A stretch of 64,000 nucleotides of DNA from an uncultured Clostridia bacterium (GTDB lineage Bacteria > Bacillota > Clostridia > TANB77 > CAG-508). Each line of letters starts with the position of its first letter. The first letter of the stretch is position 1. The stretch is taken from the NCBI GenBank assembly GCA_947573445.1, contig CANPFR010000001.1, positions 22,984 through 86,983 of the forward strand, in the 5' to 3' direction. Both the position numbers and the translations under genes were made by a program. The notes beneath the pieces are model-generated. The model saw nothing but the letters and a program-made list of their open reading frames with translations. It was not told the origin of the DNA and searched no databases. This document shows positions 37,119-45,719 of the stretch, in pieces.

Positions 37119-38135
37119 TTAATTATACAAATAATTCTGCGGATTTACAGCCTTTCCATTAATTCTGATTTCTAAATGCAAATGGGGCCCTGTTGAGTTT
37201 CCTGTTGAACCTACATAACCGATTGTACTATTTTCATCTACTTGTTGACCAACATTTACATTCAATCTGACACAATGTGCATAATACGTTTCTATTGTCT
37301 GTCCTTTGTCATTCTTTCCGTGATTTATAATAATACATTTACCATAAGAACCTTTCCAGCCAGCATATGTAACAGTTCCAGAGGTAATTGGCGAAAATGG
37401 TGTTCCTGATGGTGCTGCAATATCCAACCCTGTGTGAGCTGAAGAACGAATTCTACTTTGTACGCCAAATCTTGAAGTAATACGACCAGAAACTGGTTGT
37501 TGAATAGAGGCTAGTCCCAAAGAAGAATTGGTATAGGTAACTGTATTTTTTCCTGTTTTGGTGGTTGTTTGTGTTTTGGTATTGACTGGTTCTATGTAAA
37601 GGGAAGCAACTGCAGTTTCTGTGTTTGTAAATTCCGATAATTGAGTATCGTATTTTACAACATATGAAACAGTGTCTTTATTAGTGCTATTTTTTTCCTT
37701 TAATTGATTGATGATTCCCTCTGATTCCTCATAAGTTGATACATAACACTTCTCTATGCCATTTTCTAAAATCGCATAATATTTATAATAAGGCGTTCCT
37801 GTGCTAATAACGGTTGATAAAATCTCGTTATCATTTGCAGTAAGACCTTTTTTTAGTAAGCACATTTTATATTCTGGCAAAGTGTCGATTTCAACAAATG
37901 CAACTGTTTGAGTATCTCCACTTTTCATATATTCATTTATTTTGCTTTGTAATTCGCTTTTATCTGATGTATAGCCAAGAAACTGACCATTTAGTGTTAC
38001 ACTATACATTGGTTTATAAACGACAAATATCAAAAATGAAATAATTGCCATCCCAATGACCAGTAATAATGCAAATTTGAGACTAGTTCTTAAGTGAATT
38101 ACCGTGTTTTTTAATATCCTTTTTATTTTTAACAC
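37119..38135 (-). CDS. Membrane-anchored M23 (LytM) family peptidoglycan peptidase
   Basis: 338 residues: cytoplasmic tail, membrane helix (about 20-40), a middle domain of about 150 residues ('YSVTLNGQFLGYTSDKSELQ'), a Thr-rich linker and a C-terminal LytM domain with the zinc ligands 'HTGLDIAAPSGTP' (HxxxD) and 'HLHLEIRING' (HxH), plus 'SRFGVQSR'. Complete zinc site, so likely active; some sporulation M23 proteins (SpoIIQ) have the same topology. Promoter has a 14-nt homopolymer in its spacer. Confidence 0.9.
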   Translation of the reverse strand: MLKIKRILKNTVIHLRTSLKFALLLVIGMAIISFLIFVVYKPMYSVTLNGQFLGYTSDKSELQSKINEYMKSGDTQTVAFVEIDTLPEYKMCLLKKGLTANDNEILSTVISTGTPYYKYYAILENGIEKCYVSTYEESEGIINQLKEKNSTNKDTVSYVVKYDTQLSEFTNTETAVASLYIEPVNTKTQTTTKTGKNTVTYTNSSLGLASIQQPVSGRITSRFGVQSRIRSSAHTGLDIAAPSGTPFSPITSGTVTYAGWKGSYGKCIIINHGKNDKGQTIETYYAHCVRLNVNVGQQVDENSTIGYVGSTGNSTGPHLHLEIRINGKAVNPQNYLYN

Positions 38136-38161
38136 TCCTTTTACTCTTATGTGATGTTTTT

Positions 38162-38190
38162 ATTTTATAAGATTTTTTTTTTTTTTGCAA
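38162..38190 (-). promoter_or_regulatory. M23 gene promoter with a homopolymer spacer
   Basis: Minus strand TTGCAA, 17 bp, TAAAAT, with 12 A's filling most of the spacer (a run of 14 T's on the plus strand, 38173-38186). Slippage in this run would alter the -35/-10 distance. Confidence 0.55.
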
Positions 38191-38431
38191 GAGGAAAATA
38201 TGCTTTTTTAAAATTATTTATTTTTGCTTTTCTTTCAAAAGCTCCTTTTATATTTCATATCCTTACTTTTTGTATTTCCGTAATCTTTCCTTTTCTAATG
38301 ACAGACTTTTGTTTGATATAATTCTACATTATTCTTGTTTCTTTTTTCAATTTATAGTATATTAGTATTGATTATTTTTACTTCTAAAAATAATCCTACT
38401 TAATATTAATTAAAAAAGGAGGTTTTATATC

Positions 38432-39133
38432 ATGACAGCATCACAAATCAGAGCTGAAGCTCGTAAAAAACTGGCATCCAAATGGGGAAAATCTGCATTA
38501 ATAACATTTTTATTTTGTGTGTTAACTTATGTTTTCGCTTTTGTTCTAGAACTACTTCCTATGATTGGTTCTTTGGTATGGACTGTTATTTCTGCACCTT
38601 TATCTTATGGTTTTCTCATTTCTATGTTTAAACTAAATGACGATAATGAGATTGGTTACATAGACTTTTTGAACAATGGTTTCTTGCATTTTGGAAAAGT
38701 ATGGAGTGTTGTTTTGTACACTGCTTTGAAATTAATTTTGCCAATTATATTGGTAGTTATTTCTGCTTTTATTTTTGCTTATGGTTCTATTTCTGAAAAC
38801 TTATCTCTTATCCTAATTGGCATCATTCTTTACTGCATTTCTTTGATTTATGCCATTATCAAACAATATACTTATAAATTTGCATTATTTGTTTTATATG
38901 ATAATCCTGATATTGGTGGTAAAGAAGCCGTTGAAAAAAGTGCAGAATTGATGCAAGGTAAAGTTTGGTCACTTTTTTGTTTGGATTTAAGTTTTATCGG
39001 CTGGTCACTTCTTTCCATTTTTACTTTTGGAATTGGACTGTTCTGGCTATTGCCTTACCTACAAATTGCTGAAATCAATTTTTACAGAAATCTAACTGGC
39101 AATGAAACAGAAGTTGTCGTAAATGACGAATAA
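38432..39133 (+). CDS. DUF975 family integral membrane protein
   Basis: 233 residues. 'IRAEARKKLASKWGKSALITFL' in part is the DUF975 opening, then about five membrane helices and 'LFVLYDNPDIGGKEAVEKSAELMQGKVWSLFCLDLS' in part, the family's central block ending 'FYR.L'. AGGAGG before the ATG. Function unknown in the family. Confidence 0.88.
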   Translation: MTASQIRAEARKKLASKWGKSALITFLFCVLTYVFAFVLELLPMIGSLVWTVISAPLSYGFLISMFKLNDDNEIGYIDFLNNGFLHFGKVWSVVLYTALKLILPIILVVISAFIFAYGSISENLSLILIGIILYCISLIYAIIKQYTYKFALFVLYDNPDIGGKEAVEKSAELMQGKVWSLFCLDLSFIGWSLLSIFTFGIGLFWLLPYLQIAEINFYRNLTGNETEVVVNDE

Positions 39134-39139
39134 ACAATT

Positions 39140-39195
39140 AAAAAGAAACTGTAAAAAAACTAATCTATAAGCGTTTTTTACAGTTTCCTTTTTTA
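39140..39195. terminator. Terminator of the DUF975 gene
   Basis: AAACTGTAAAAAA ... TTTTTTACAGTTT stem followed by CCTTTTTT. The same kind of terminator occurs at 58608-58667. Confidence 0.8.
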
Positions 39196-39438
39196 ATTTG
39201 ATAATTCATTTTTCACTTTCTGAATTTCCTCTGGATTAGCATTTTCAGCAGGTACATAATAGCCTTTGGATTCTGCTAATTTGAATAATTCATACTGAAA
39301 ACTTTCCTCCGAATTTCTTAAATTCTGGAATGTCTGTCTTAATTCCATATTGGCAGTTTCAATGATGGCACCTTGATAATCCTTTAAACTTGATTTTGTG
39401 CATTCCAAAATATCATTCACCATATATTTTTCTTCCAT
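39193..39438 (-). CDS. CotF-like spore coat protein
   Basis: 81 residues: 'ILECTKSSLKDYQGAIIETAN' in part, 'LRQTFQNLRNSEESFQYELFKLAESKGYY' in part, and the short YYVPAENA end are typical of small CotF-family (ferritin-like helical) coat proteins. No membrane segment. Lies 8 nt after the partner gene; such pairs are common in Clostridia and are made in sporulation. Confidence 0.8.
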   Translation of the reverse strand: MEEKYMVNDILECTKSSLKDYQGAIIETANMELRQTFQNLRNSEESFQYELFKLAESKGYYVPAENANPEEIQKVKNELSN

Positions 39439-39446
39439 GTTTCCTC

Positions 39447-39632
39447 CTAATTAAAAAACGATAATAATTTTTGTTTTGTATTTAACGAATCTTGAGCAGC
39501 CTTGTTTAAGATTTGTTTGATTTGTGGGTCAACGCTGTTGTCTGCATAATTCGTCAATTTTTCATAATTTGTTTCTTGTGCTCCAATTAAATGGCGCAAA
39601 TTCTGCAATTCTGCTTGATTTAAAGTTCCCAT
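39447..39632 (-). CDS. Small CotF-like partner protein
   Basis: 61 residues: 'LNQAELQNLRHLIGAQE', then 'KLTNYADNSVDPQIKQI', matching the N-terminal half of CotF-like coat proteins. Together with the 81-residue gene it forms a split version of the two-helix-pair fold. Good ribosome site; start of a two-gene unit. Confidence 0.75.
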   Translation of the reverse strand: MGTLNQAELQNLRHLIGAQETNYEKLTNYADNSVDPQIKQILNKAAQDSLNTKQKLLSFFN

Positions 39633-40056
39633 CTATCTCATCCTTTCTTAAAATTCTAAGTGTATTATGTGCATTTTTTTTATTTTTATACAAAAATAGC
39701 AATTTTTAAAATATGCCTTAAAAATTTCTAAATTCTAATACCATTCATATCATAGCTCGATTTGACCCTATTTCGTATGTTTCCTTTCATTTTGGCATAA
39801 TTTCCCCTTTATTTTTCCATTTTCTTGATACCACCTATTTTTATGTCCCTTAAACGCATCACAATGCACGCCAGTACCCATTTTGATGTAAACGAATCAT
39901 TTTTCATTCTTAAAATCAAAAAAACAACCTCTGCAAAAGGCAAACTTAAAATATCCTTCTACATCTGTTGTTTTTTCTTTTATTGTGAAACATAAAAATA
40001 GCATTATACCAAAAGACTAAAATCTTTTCTCTCAAATTTATTCAAAAAATTATCTT
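39633..40056. other. Intergenic region with second repeat copy
   Basis: 424 nt without a supported gene. Holds the second copy of the diverged repeat (39782-39945). On the minus strand a 37-codon frame from about 39882 (MGTGVHCDAFKGHKNRW, then YQENGKIKG) looks protein-like but has no ribosome site. The promoter for the coat genes should lie at 39633-39700 and is probably sporulation-specific. Confidence 0.5.
39782..39945. repeat. Diverged intergenic repeat, copy 2
   Basis: Partner of 25587-25745. Shared ATTTTCTTGATACC at 39819-39832 and a second similar block from 39894 (GAATCATTTTTCATTC). May be the remnant of a mobile element. Confidence 0.55.
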
Positions 40057-41157
40057 TTATAAGTACGACTTCTGCCTTCTTGCACTGATATTTAATAATA
40101 AACCAATACAAATAAAATTCGTAATCAACGAGCTTCCACCATAACTTACAAAAGGAAGTGGAACACCAGTAATTGGCAATAATCCAATTGTCATTCCAAT
40201 ATTCTCTGCCATATGAAAGAAAAAAATCCCGCCAATTCCAATGGCAACATAGGATCCAATGTTATCTTTTGCTGTTTTTGCTATGTAAATTGTTTTTGTA
40301 ATTAATACAACATATAATACTAATATAGCTACAGTCGCTATAAAACCTAGTTCTTCTCCTATTACAGAAAAGATAAAATCTGTTGTTTTGGGATATAAAA
40401 ATCCTAATTGTGTTTGATTTCCTTGTAATAATCCCATTCCCAATAACTGTCCTGCACCAATGGCTAGTTTGGATTGAATAATATTGTAACCATCTCCTCT
40501 TGGATCAGATTCTGGATTCAAGAATACTTCAATTCTTTTTAAGGCATGTGCTGGCAAATTCTTATACACAACTGGAACCAAAATAGCAACTACCAGACAA
40601 GCAACTATAATATATTTTTTATCAATTCCTGAAACAAATAATATAAATAACATAGCTATCATATAAGCCATTGCTGTTCCGTAATCTGGCTGGATGATAA
40701 TGAGTCCAATTGGAATTGCCATAAAAATCAAAACAATTACTAATTTCCATATCTTATTGATTTCTTTTCTCCCTCTGATTTGTAATTTATTAATAAGAAA
40801 AGAAATAAATAAAATAACCACAACCTTAGCTAACTCAGAAGGTTGTATAGAAGCTACATCACCAAAATTATACCAACTTGTTGCTCCATTAATTGGTTCT
40901 GTAAATAAAACCCCCACCAGTAATGCAATCATCACAAGATAAATAGCCGTTGAAAATCTTGCAATTATATTGTAATCAATACAATACGCCAACACCAAAA
41001 ATGGAATACTAACAAAAAACCACTGTATCTGTTTTTTAAAGTCTCCATATTCTGTACCTTGTGTTGCTGAAAATAAAGCAATTAAGCCGATTATTAGTAG
41101 CAATAAACTAACCATTAATACAGTCCATTCTGTATTCTTCAGTAACTTTTTTTTCAC
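40057..41157 (-). CDS. rodA: Rod-shape peptidoglycan polymerase RodA (SEDS family)
   Basis: 366 residues, ten membrane helices. 'ATSWYNFGDVASIQPSELAKV' in part, 'IIQPDYGTAMAYM', 'YNIIQSKLAIGAGQLLGMGL' in part, 'TDFIFSVIGEELGF', and 'GVPLPFVSYGGSSL' are SEDS signatures. RodA polymerises glycan strands with a class B PBP for cell elongation. In many Clostridia rodA follows minD-minE, as here (9 nt after the end of minE). Confidence 0.92.
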   Translation of the reverse strand: MKKKLLKNTEWTVLMVSLLLLIIGLIALFSATQGTEYGDFKKQIQWFFVSIPFLVLAYCIDYNIIARFSTAIYLVMIALLVGVLFTEPINGATSWYNFGDVASIQPSELAKVVVILFISFLINKLQIRGRKEINKIWKLVIVLIFMAIPIGLIIIQPDYGTAMAYMIAMLFILFVSGIDKKYIIVACLVVAILVPVVYKNLPAHALKRIEVFLNPESDPRGDGYNIIQSKLAIGAGQLLGMGLLQGNQTQLGFLYPKTTDFIFSVIGEELGFIATVAILVLYVVLITKTIYIAKTAKDNIGSYVAIGIGGIFFFHMAENIGMTIGLLPITGVPLPFVSYGGSSLITNFICIGLLLNISARRQKSYL

Positions 41158-41166
41158 TTTAAAACT

Positions 41167-41866
41167 TTACCCCTCGCTTACTTTTTTGTTATCCTCTGCC
41201 TCTGCTGCTTTTAGTAAATCATCAAATGTAACATCATCATCTTCGTCTTCTTTTTCTTTGTCTGATTCTACTTTTGTCGATTCTTTTTTAGTTTGTTTCT
41301 TGGTTTCTTTTGGTTTCTTTGTCGTCTCTACCTCTTTTTTCTTTGTCTCTTTCTTTTTTGTTTCCTCTTTTACTTTTGGCTTTTCAGTCTTTTCCTTCCC
41401 TTCTTTTGATTCTTTCTTTTCTGATTTTGCTTTCTTTTCAGAAGTTCCATTGATCATTTCTGTTATGGTTTCTTCGACTTTTTCTTTTCTTGCTTCTTCT
41501 TTTTTCACTTCTTCTAATTTCTTTGTAAAGTTCACACCCTCAAATTCTTTTATTTTCTCTGCTTTCATATCATTTTTTATATTAACAATCGGAATATTAG
41601 CATATAATGCTGGTGCTCCGATTGGTTCCATCTTGATTTGGTTGATTCGTAAGCCTTACATCAATTGAACTTTCATCTACTACTATATATTTTTTGATTA
41701 CATCTATAATTTCTTGTTTCATTAATTCCAAAAAATCTGCCGAAACATTTGCTCTATCTTGCATTAACACAAGATGTAACCTCTCTTTTGCATTATCTTT
41801 CGAACCAATTTCTTTTTCTTCAGGTTTAACGATTTTCTTAAAAAAGTTTCCTATACCTTCAAACAT
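41167..41866 (-). CDS. minE: MinE with a long charged tail, read through a +1 frameshift at CGG
   Basis: MinE positions the division site by releasing MinD from the membrane. Frame 0 from 41866 gives the MinE N-terminus (FFKKIV, 'AKERLHLVLMQDRA') and 'SSIDVRLTNQPNQDGTN'; the codon at 41620-41618 is CGG and a stop follows 6 codons later. Skipping the C gives 'GTN-GAPALYANIPI', the expected end of MinE, followed by an unusual tail of about 120 residues rich in Lys, Glu and Thr, ending in acidic 'KEDEDDDVTFDD'. Merged 232 residues against about 90 usual. Between minD (20 nt) and rodA. Confidence 0.85.
41617..41620 (-). other. +1 frameshift site CGG-A in minE
   Basis: Coding strand ACC AAT CGG AGC in frame 0; dropping C gives ACC AAT GGA GCA, Asn-Gly-Ala, the conserved MinE end. 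0-frame stop 6 codons on. Confidence 0.75.
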
Positions 41867-41886
41867 TTTTTTCCTCCCAAATTTTC

Positions 41887-42681
41887 TTATGCCTTGCCAA
41901 ATAATCTCTTGATTTTGGCAATTAAACCTTTTTCTGTCCCAGGAATTGTAACTTCGATATTTTCTCCTAGTAAACGTCTTGATATTTCTATATAAGCTTT
42001 TCCAGATGGTGCTCTTTTATTCGATACAACTGGTTCACCTTTATTCGTTTGTGTAATAATATTTTCATCATCTGGCACAACACCAATTAAATCAATTGAT
42101 AATAAATCAACAATATCATCAACATCCATCATTTCGCCTTTTCTAACCATGGAAGTACGTAATCGATTAACAATCAATTCTGGATTTTTGATATCTGATG
42201 ATTCCAATAATCCAATGATTCGGTCAGCATCTCGAATAGCTGAGATTTCTGCTGTTGTAACCACTAATGCTCTATTGGCACCAGCAATCGCATTCTTAAA
42301 TCCTTGCTCTATACCTGCTGGACAATCGATTAATATGTAATCAAAATCTTGCTTTAACGTTTCTGTTAAATTTCTCATTTGCTCTTCATTAATTGCGTTT
42401 TTATCCTTAGTTTGAGCCGCTGGAAGTAAAAAAAGTTCCTGAAATCTTTTATCTTTGATTAAAGCTTGTCTTAATTTACATTTTTCTTCAATAACATCAA
42501 CTAAATCGTAAACAATTCTATTTTCAAGACCCATCACAACATCTAAATTTCTAAGCCCAATGTCTGTATCTATTAATACTACTTTTTTACCAGCCATTGC
42601 TAATGCAGAACCTAAATTAGCAGTCGTCGTCGTCTTACCAACACCACCTTTACCTGATGTTATAACAATAACTTCTCCCAT
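41887..42681 (-). CDS. minD: Septum site-determining ATPase MinD
   Basis: 264 residues from the ATG at 42681 (AGGAGGG 5-6 nt before); the frame extends upstream without need. Deviant Walker A 'GKGGVGKTTTTANLG', 'LIDTDIGLRNLDVVMGLE', 'DYILIDCPAGIEQG', and a C-terminal amphipathic membrane helix 'EKGLIAKIKRLFG'. MinD binds the membrane with ATP and recruits MinC; minC is not adjacent. First gene of minD-minE-rodA. Confidence 0.95.
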   Translation of the reverse strand: MGEVIVITSGKGGVGKTTTTANLGSALAMAGKKVVLIDTDIGLRNLDVVMGLENRIVYDLVDVIEEKCKLRQALIKDKRFQELFLLPAAQTKDKNAINEEQMRNLTETLKQDFDYILIDCPAGIEQGFKNAIAGANRALVVTTAEISAIRDADRIIGLLESSDIKNPELIVNRLRTSMVRKGEMMDVDDIVDLLSIDLIGVVPDDENIITQTNKGEPVVSNKRAPSGKAYIEISRRLLGENIEVTIPGTEKGLIAKIKRLFGKA

Positions 42682-42722
42682 TATTTCCCTCCTAAATATG
42701 CTTCTTAAATTTATACTATAAT

Positions 42723-42751
42723 ATCTTATCCGTTTTTTCATAAAAAGTCAA
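42723..42751 (-). promoter_or_regulatory. Promoter of minD-minE-rodA
   Basis: Minus strand TTGACT, 17 bp, TAAGAT, about 42 nt before the start. Three TTTTGTAAT units lie just upstream (42765-42803). Confidence 0.6.
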
Positions 42752-42764
42752 TGAGATTTTTACA

Positions 42765-42803
42765 ATTTTGTAATATTTTTGTAATGATTTTGTAATATTT
42801 TGG
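42765..42803. repeat. Three direct repeats TTTTGTAAT upstream of minD
   Basis: TTTTGTAAT recurs three times at 12-nt steps (followed by ATTT, GATT, ATTT), immediately upstream of the minD -35 box. Possible activator or UP-element site. Confidence 0.4.
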
Positions 42804-42900
42804 ATTATAACCTGATATAGAAGAGATTGAGAAGATTTTTTGAAAACTTTAACCTATTATTTCTCTTAATCCTTCTATCAGTTTTAGTCTAAAATGAATC

Positions 42901-42990
42901 TTATTTATGGATTGGTTTAATCAATTCTGTAGCGATTAAACTTCCATCGCTTTTTAATATTTCTTCTATGTTCCATGTTCTGCAAATCAT
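42901..42990 (-). CDS. Short 29-codon frame, probable gene remnant
   Basis: ATG at 42990 to TAA at 42901 encodes MICRTWNIEEILKSDGSLIA and nine more residues. No ribosome binding site, but the composition is protein-like. It sits in the otherwise empty region between minD and the next gene, most likely a decayed end of a gene. Confidence 0.25.
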   Translation of the reverse strand: MICRTWNIEEILKSDGSLIATELIKPIHK

Positions 42991-43021
42991 ATTCTATTTA
43001 ATGTCATTTCCTAAGATAATT

Positions 43022-43065
43022 AAAACAACGAAGGGAGACAATTCCTTATCACCTTCGTTGTTTTA
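43022..43065. terminator. Terminator after the 187-residue gene
   Basis: AAAACAACGAAGG ... CCTTCGTTGTTTTA stem with flanking A and T runs. Confidence 0.85.
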
Positions 43066-43068
43066 TCA

Positions 43069-43632
43069 TTATCTATAACTTGCAACTGTACATTTACCAC
43101 TTTCGTTATTAAATGTTGTACCTAATGCTTGTTTATTTTTGTCAACCCATATATAACCTACTGATGTTGCAGTTTTACTTTCTAATATTCCTTCTACTCC
43201 TCCAACTTTTGCAACAAATTCTTCATATGTTAAAGACCCATTGTTAAGAATCTCCTGTAATTCGTTTCTTGATGGTAAAGTTACATTCTCATTTTTTATG
43301 GTTTCTTTATCTATTGTTGCTTGTAAAATTGGACTATCTCCTGCTTTCTTTAAAGTTATCCAATTTTTGCTATTTAGTTTCCAGGTACATTCCCCACTAA
43401 ACTCGCTTTTTTCACATTCAAAACCTAAAATATTGTTTATTTCTTCTTCTGTATTTGTTACTTCAATGTGTTTCATCGCTTCTATTACATCGTAGTTTCC
43501 TTTTGTTTCCATAGTTTCTTCTGTATTTTGGGCTATATTTTGATTACCTTCTCCACCACCCAAAATTCTTAATATTCCGATTGCAACAATAAAAATAATT
43601 GCAATAATTACAACAACAGCTTTATTTTTCAT
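43069..43632 (-). CDS. Single-pass exported protein, BLIP-like repeat pattern
   Basis: 187 residues: membrane helix (about 4-22), Asn/Thr linker, then a domain of about 140 residues with a Cys pair (FECEK, GECTW). Two units begin with a helix and a 'EEEINNILG' or 'EEFVAKVGGVEG' step, which resembles the SmpA/BLIP-like fold. Function unknown. 35 nt after the DUF3592-like gene; same unit. Confidence 0.5.
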   Translation of the reverse strand: MKNKAVVVIIAIIFIVAIGILRILGGGEGNQNIAQNTEETMETKGNYDVIEAMKHIEVTNTEEEINNILGFECEKSEFSGECTWKLNSKNWITLKKAGDSPILQATIDKETIKNENVTLPSRNELQEILNNGSLTYEEFVAKVGGVEGILESKTATSVGYIWVDKNKQALGTTFNNESGKCTVASYR

Positions 43633-43667
43633 AACCTTTTCTCCTCTTAAATTTTTTAATAATCTTT

Positions 43668-44090
43668 TTATTCTGTTTGTTTTTTTGCTTTAGACATATA
43701 GGTAGCAGACAACATTAACATTCCAAACGTCCCAAATAAAAATACAAAATAAACAATCGCAACTGGAGATGTCGATTTTATCCCCTCAACATTTGCATAT
43801 AATTTGTCATTGGCTAATAATGCTGTTACACTTTTTCCTTCATAATATCCTGAAAGTCCATGAACATTTTGTAACTCATATTCTTTTCCATTATATTCTA
43901 CTTTAACTTCATAAAATGTGGTTCTATTTTTCGTGTTTTTATTCACAACTTCTTTAGTGGAAGTGTTCGTAACAATTGCTGTCACTTCTTCATATTTCAC
44001 TTCTGTTTGATTCATCAAAAACCAAAATACAATTGTTAAAATCAAACAAATTGCAGTAATAATCCACATAAGTGTAACTTTGTTTTTCAT
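43668..44090 (-). CDS. DUF3592-like membrane protein
   Basis: 140 residues: membrane helices at about 8-25 and 108-130 flanking a beta-rich domain ('FYEVKVEYNGKEYELQNV', 'YEGKSVTALLANDKLYA'), the layout of DUF3592 proteins. Function unknown. AGGAGG near the start and a consensus promoter upstream. Confidence 0.6.
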   Translation of the reverse strand: MKNKVTLMWIITAICLILTIVFWFLMNQTEVKYEEVTAIVTNTSTKEVVNKNTKNRTTFYEVKVEYNGKEYELQNVHGLSGYYEGKSVTALLANDKLYANVEGIKSTSPVAIVYFVFLFGTFGMLMLSATYMSKAKKQTE

Positions 44091-44116
44091 AACTTTTTTC
44101 CTCCTTTTTCCACAAG

Positions 44117-44145
44117 ATTATAATACTTTTATTTGGATTTTTCAA
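44117..44145 (-). promoter_or_regulatory. Promoter of the DUF3592-like gene
   Basis: Minus strand TTGAAA, 17 bp, TATAAT, 26 nt before the start codon. Confidence 0.75.
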
Positions 44146-44269
44146 CATATATTCTGATATTTTTTATCATTATCTTTTCATTGATTATTTTTTTGAAATT
44201 TTATGTCTTCATTTTTTACTGTTCTTAATGATTTTTCGTTTCTATGATTGGTAAATATGTTACTTTAAA

Positions 44270-44683
44270 TTATCCTTTACATCGTTTTAGATATAAATAT
44301 GGATATTCTCTTATTATTTCATACCAATTATCATTAATTTGAAAATCAAGTATATTATGATTCCTATCTATTGTTATAGAAAATAATTGTGTAGAATTTT
44401 TATTATTATATACACAAACACCATCTGGATACTTATTGAAAAATTTATTAAATTTTGTTTGTTCAAAACAACCTTTATAACCATTCCATGTAAAAGTTCT
44501 ATCTTCCCTTATAAATGGAAGAAATTTACTGATATGATTCTTAAATGTCTCTAAATCATCTGTAAAGATAAAAAATGACATATTCGGTGCATTTACATCA
44601 TCAGCCATGCAAACGCTTTCTCTTCCTACATATATTTTTTGACTTTTTATAAACTCATTTTTCTGTTTATTAAATAGCTTCAT
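44270..44683 (-). CDS. Small soluble protein, unknown
   Basis: 137 residues, no membrane segment. Several aromatic and Cys residues (VCMADD, GYKGCFEQ, GVCVYNN). Ribosome site GGGAGAAA precedes the ATG. The next plus/minus genes are separate. I do not recognise the family. Confidence 0.45.
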   Translation of the reverse strand: MKLFNKQKNEFIKSQKIYVGRESVCMADDVNAPNMSFFIFTDDLETFKNHISKFLPFIREDRTFTWNGYKGCFEQTKFNKFFNKYPDGVCVYNNKNSTQLFSITIDRNHNILDFQINDNWYEIIREYPYLYLKRCKG

Positions 44684-44773
44684 ATGTTTTTCTCCCTAGA
44701 AATTAATTTACTTTGTATTTCCATTATACCATAAAAGACAAGTAACTTTTAACTTAATTACTTATCCAATTGC

Positions 44774-44971
44774 TTATTTATTGTACTCTGTATACTTTTT
44801 AGCCAAAATTATCTCTCCTATTAAGTCTAATATCATTCCAATAAATGCAATTATTCCACCTATTACAAATCCAATAATTTGTGGTATAAATTCTTTAATC
44901 ATGAAAAATGATAATACTTTATTTTCATTTTTTATCTCACTTTCAAAAATTGTAAGTTGTACTACAAACAA
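44774..44971 (-). CDS. Possible small membrane protein after the XRE regulator
   Basis: 65 residues if the TTG two bases after the regulator's stop is used, 42 if the ATG at 44902 is used. The C-terminal part is one long hydrophobic hairpin ('GFVIGGIIAFIGMILDLIGE'). Coupling to the upstream gene is the only expression evidence; neither start has a clear ribosome site. Confidence 0.4.
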   Translation of the reverse strand: MFVVQLTIFESEIKNENKVLSFFMIKEFIPQIIGFVIGGIIAFIGMILDLIGEIILAKKYTEYNK

Positions 44972-44973
44972 TT

Positions 44974-45483
44974 TTAAACTTTCTTTCGAGTCAATACAAT
45001 CCCAACGATTGATACAATAAGAATAATTGGCACTATCCTAACAAATAGCCATTCAAATGAATGAAATCCAACACCTAAAATCGCACTTTCAGGATCATTA
45101 TAATTCCAATTTAAATACGGACTCTTTAATAAGATTAAATAAATAAAAATCAGTACTATGATTACACATAATGAAATTAGTATCCCATGAATGATTTGTC
45201 TTCTTGCATTCTTTCTTTGTAGTAGTTGTAAATTTATTATCTCTAATTTTTCAGAAATTACTTTCAAATCATCTTTTTTAGCCTCTACAATATTTTCCCC
45301 AAGCAAAGTGCTTACTGGTGTTTCAAGAACCTCTGATATTGAAATTAACATTTCTGAATCAGGAACTGACAATCCTTGCTCCCATTTAGAAATTGTTTGT
45401 CTTACCACATTTAGTTTGATGGCAAGTTCCTCTTGTGAAAGTCCTCTTGATTTTCTTATTGATTTAATGTTTTCTTTTAACAT
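44974..45483 (-). CDS. XRE-family regulator with membrane domain
   Basis: 169 residues: N-terminal HTH ('LSQEELAIKLNVVRQTISKWEQG') to about 60, a linker, and two membrane helices (about 102-122 and 145-165). This HTH-plus-membrane design is common in Firmicutes next to small transporters or stress membrane genes. AGGAG precedes the ATG. It probably controls its own unit with the small membrane protein. Confidence 0.8.
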   Translation of the reverse strand: MLKENIKSIRKSRGLSQEELAIKLNVVRQTISKWEQGLSVPDSEMLISISEVLETPVSTLLGENIVEAKKDDLKVISEKLEIINLQLLQRKNARRQIIHGILISLCVIIVLIFIYLILLKSPYLNWNYNDPESAILGVGFHSFEWLFVRIVPIILIVSIVGIVLTRKKV

Positions 45484-45719
45484 TTTAGATCAACTCCTTT
45501 CTTTACAAACTATTCTATAACAAATCTTCCGTTGCTACAAGCAATGCTTATTAACATTCAAGATTTCTCGTCATAAAATTGTAAATTAGTAGTTACTTAT
45601 TGAATTGTTTTTTCTAAATCTCCCTTGATTTTTCACACACCTAAATTGTTGAGATGATTATAACTCAAAAGCAGATAATTTTCAATTACCTACTTTTGGT
45701 TTGTTATTTCGTATCAAAA

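Noticed and set aside
38173..38186. T run as a terminator
   Set aside because: No stem precedes it on the plus strand; it is better read as the promoter spacer of the minus-strand M23 gene.
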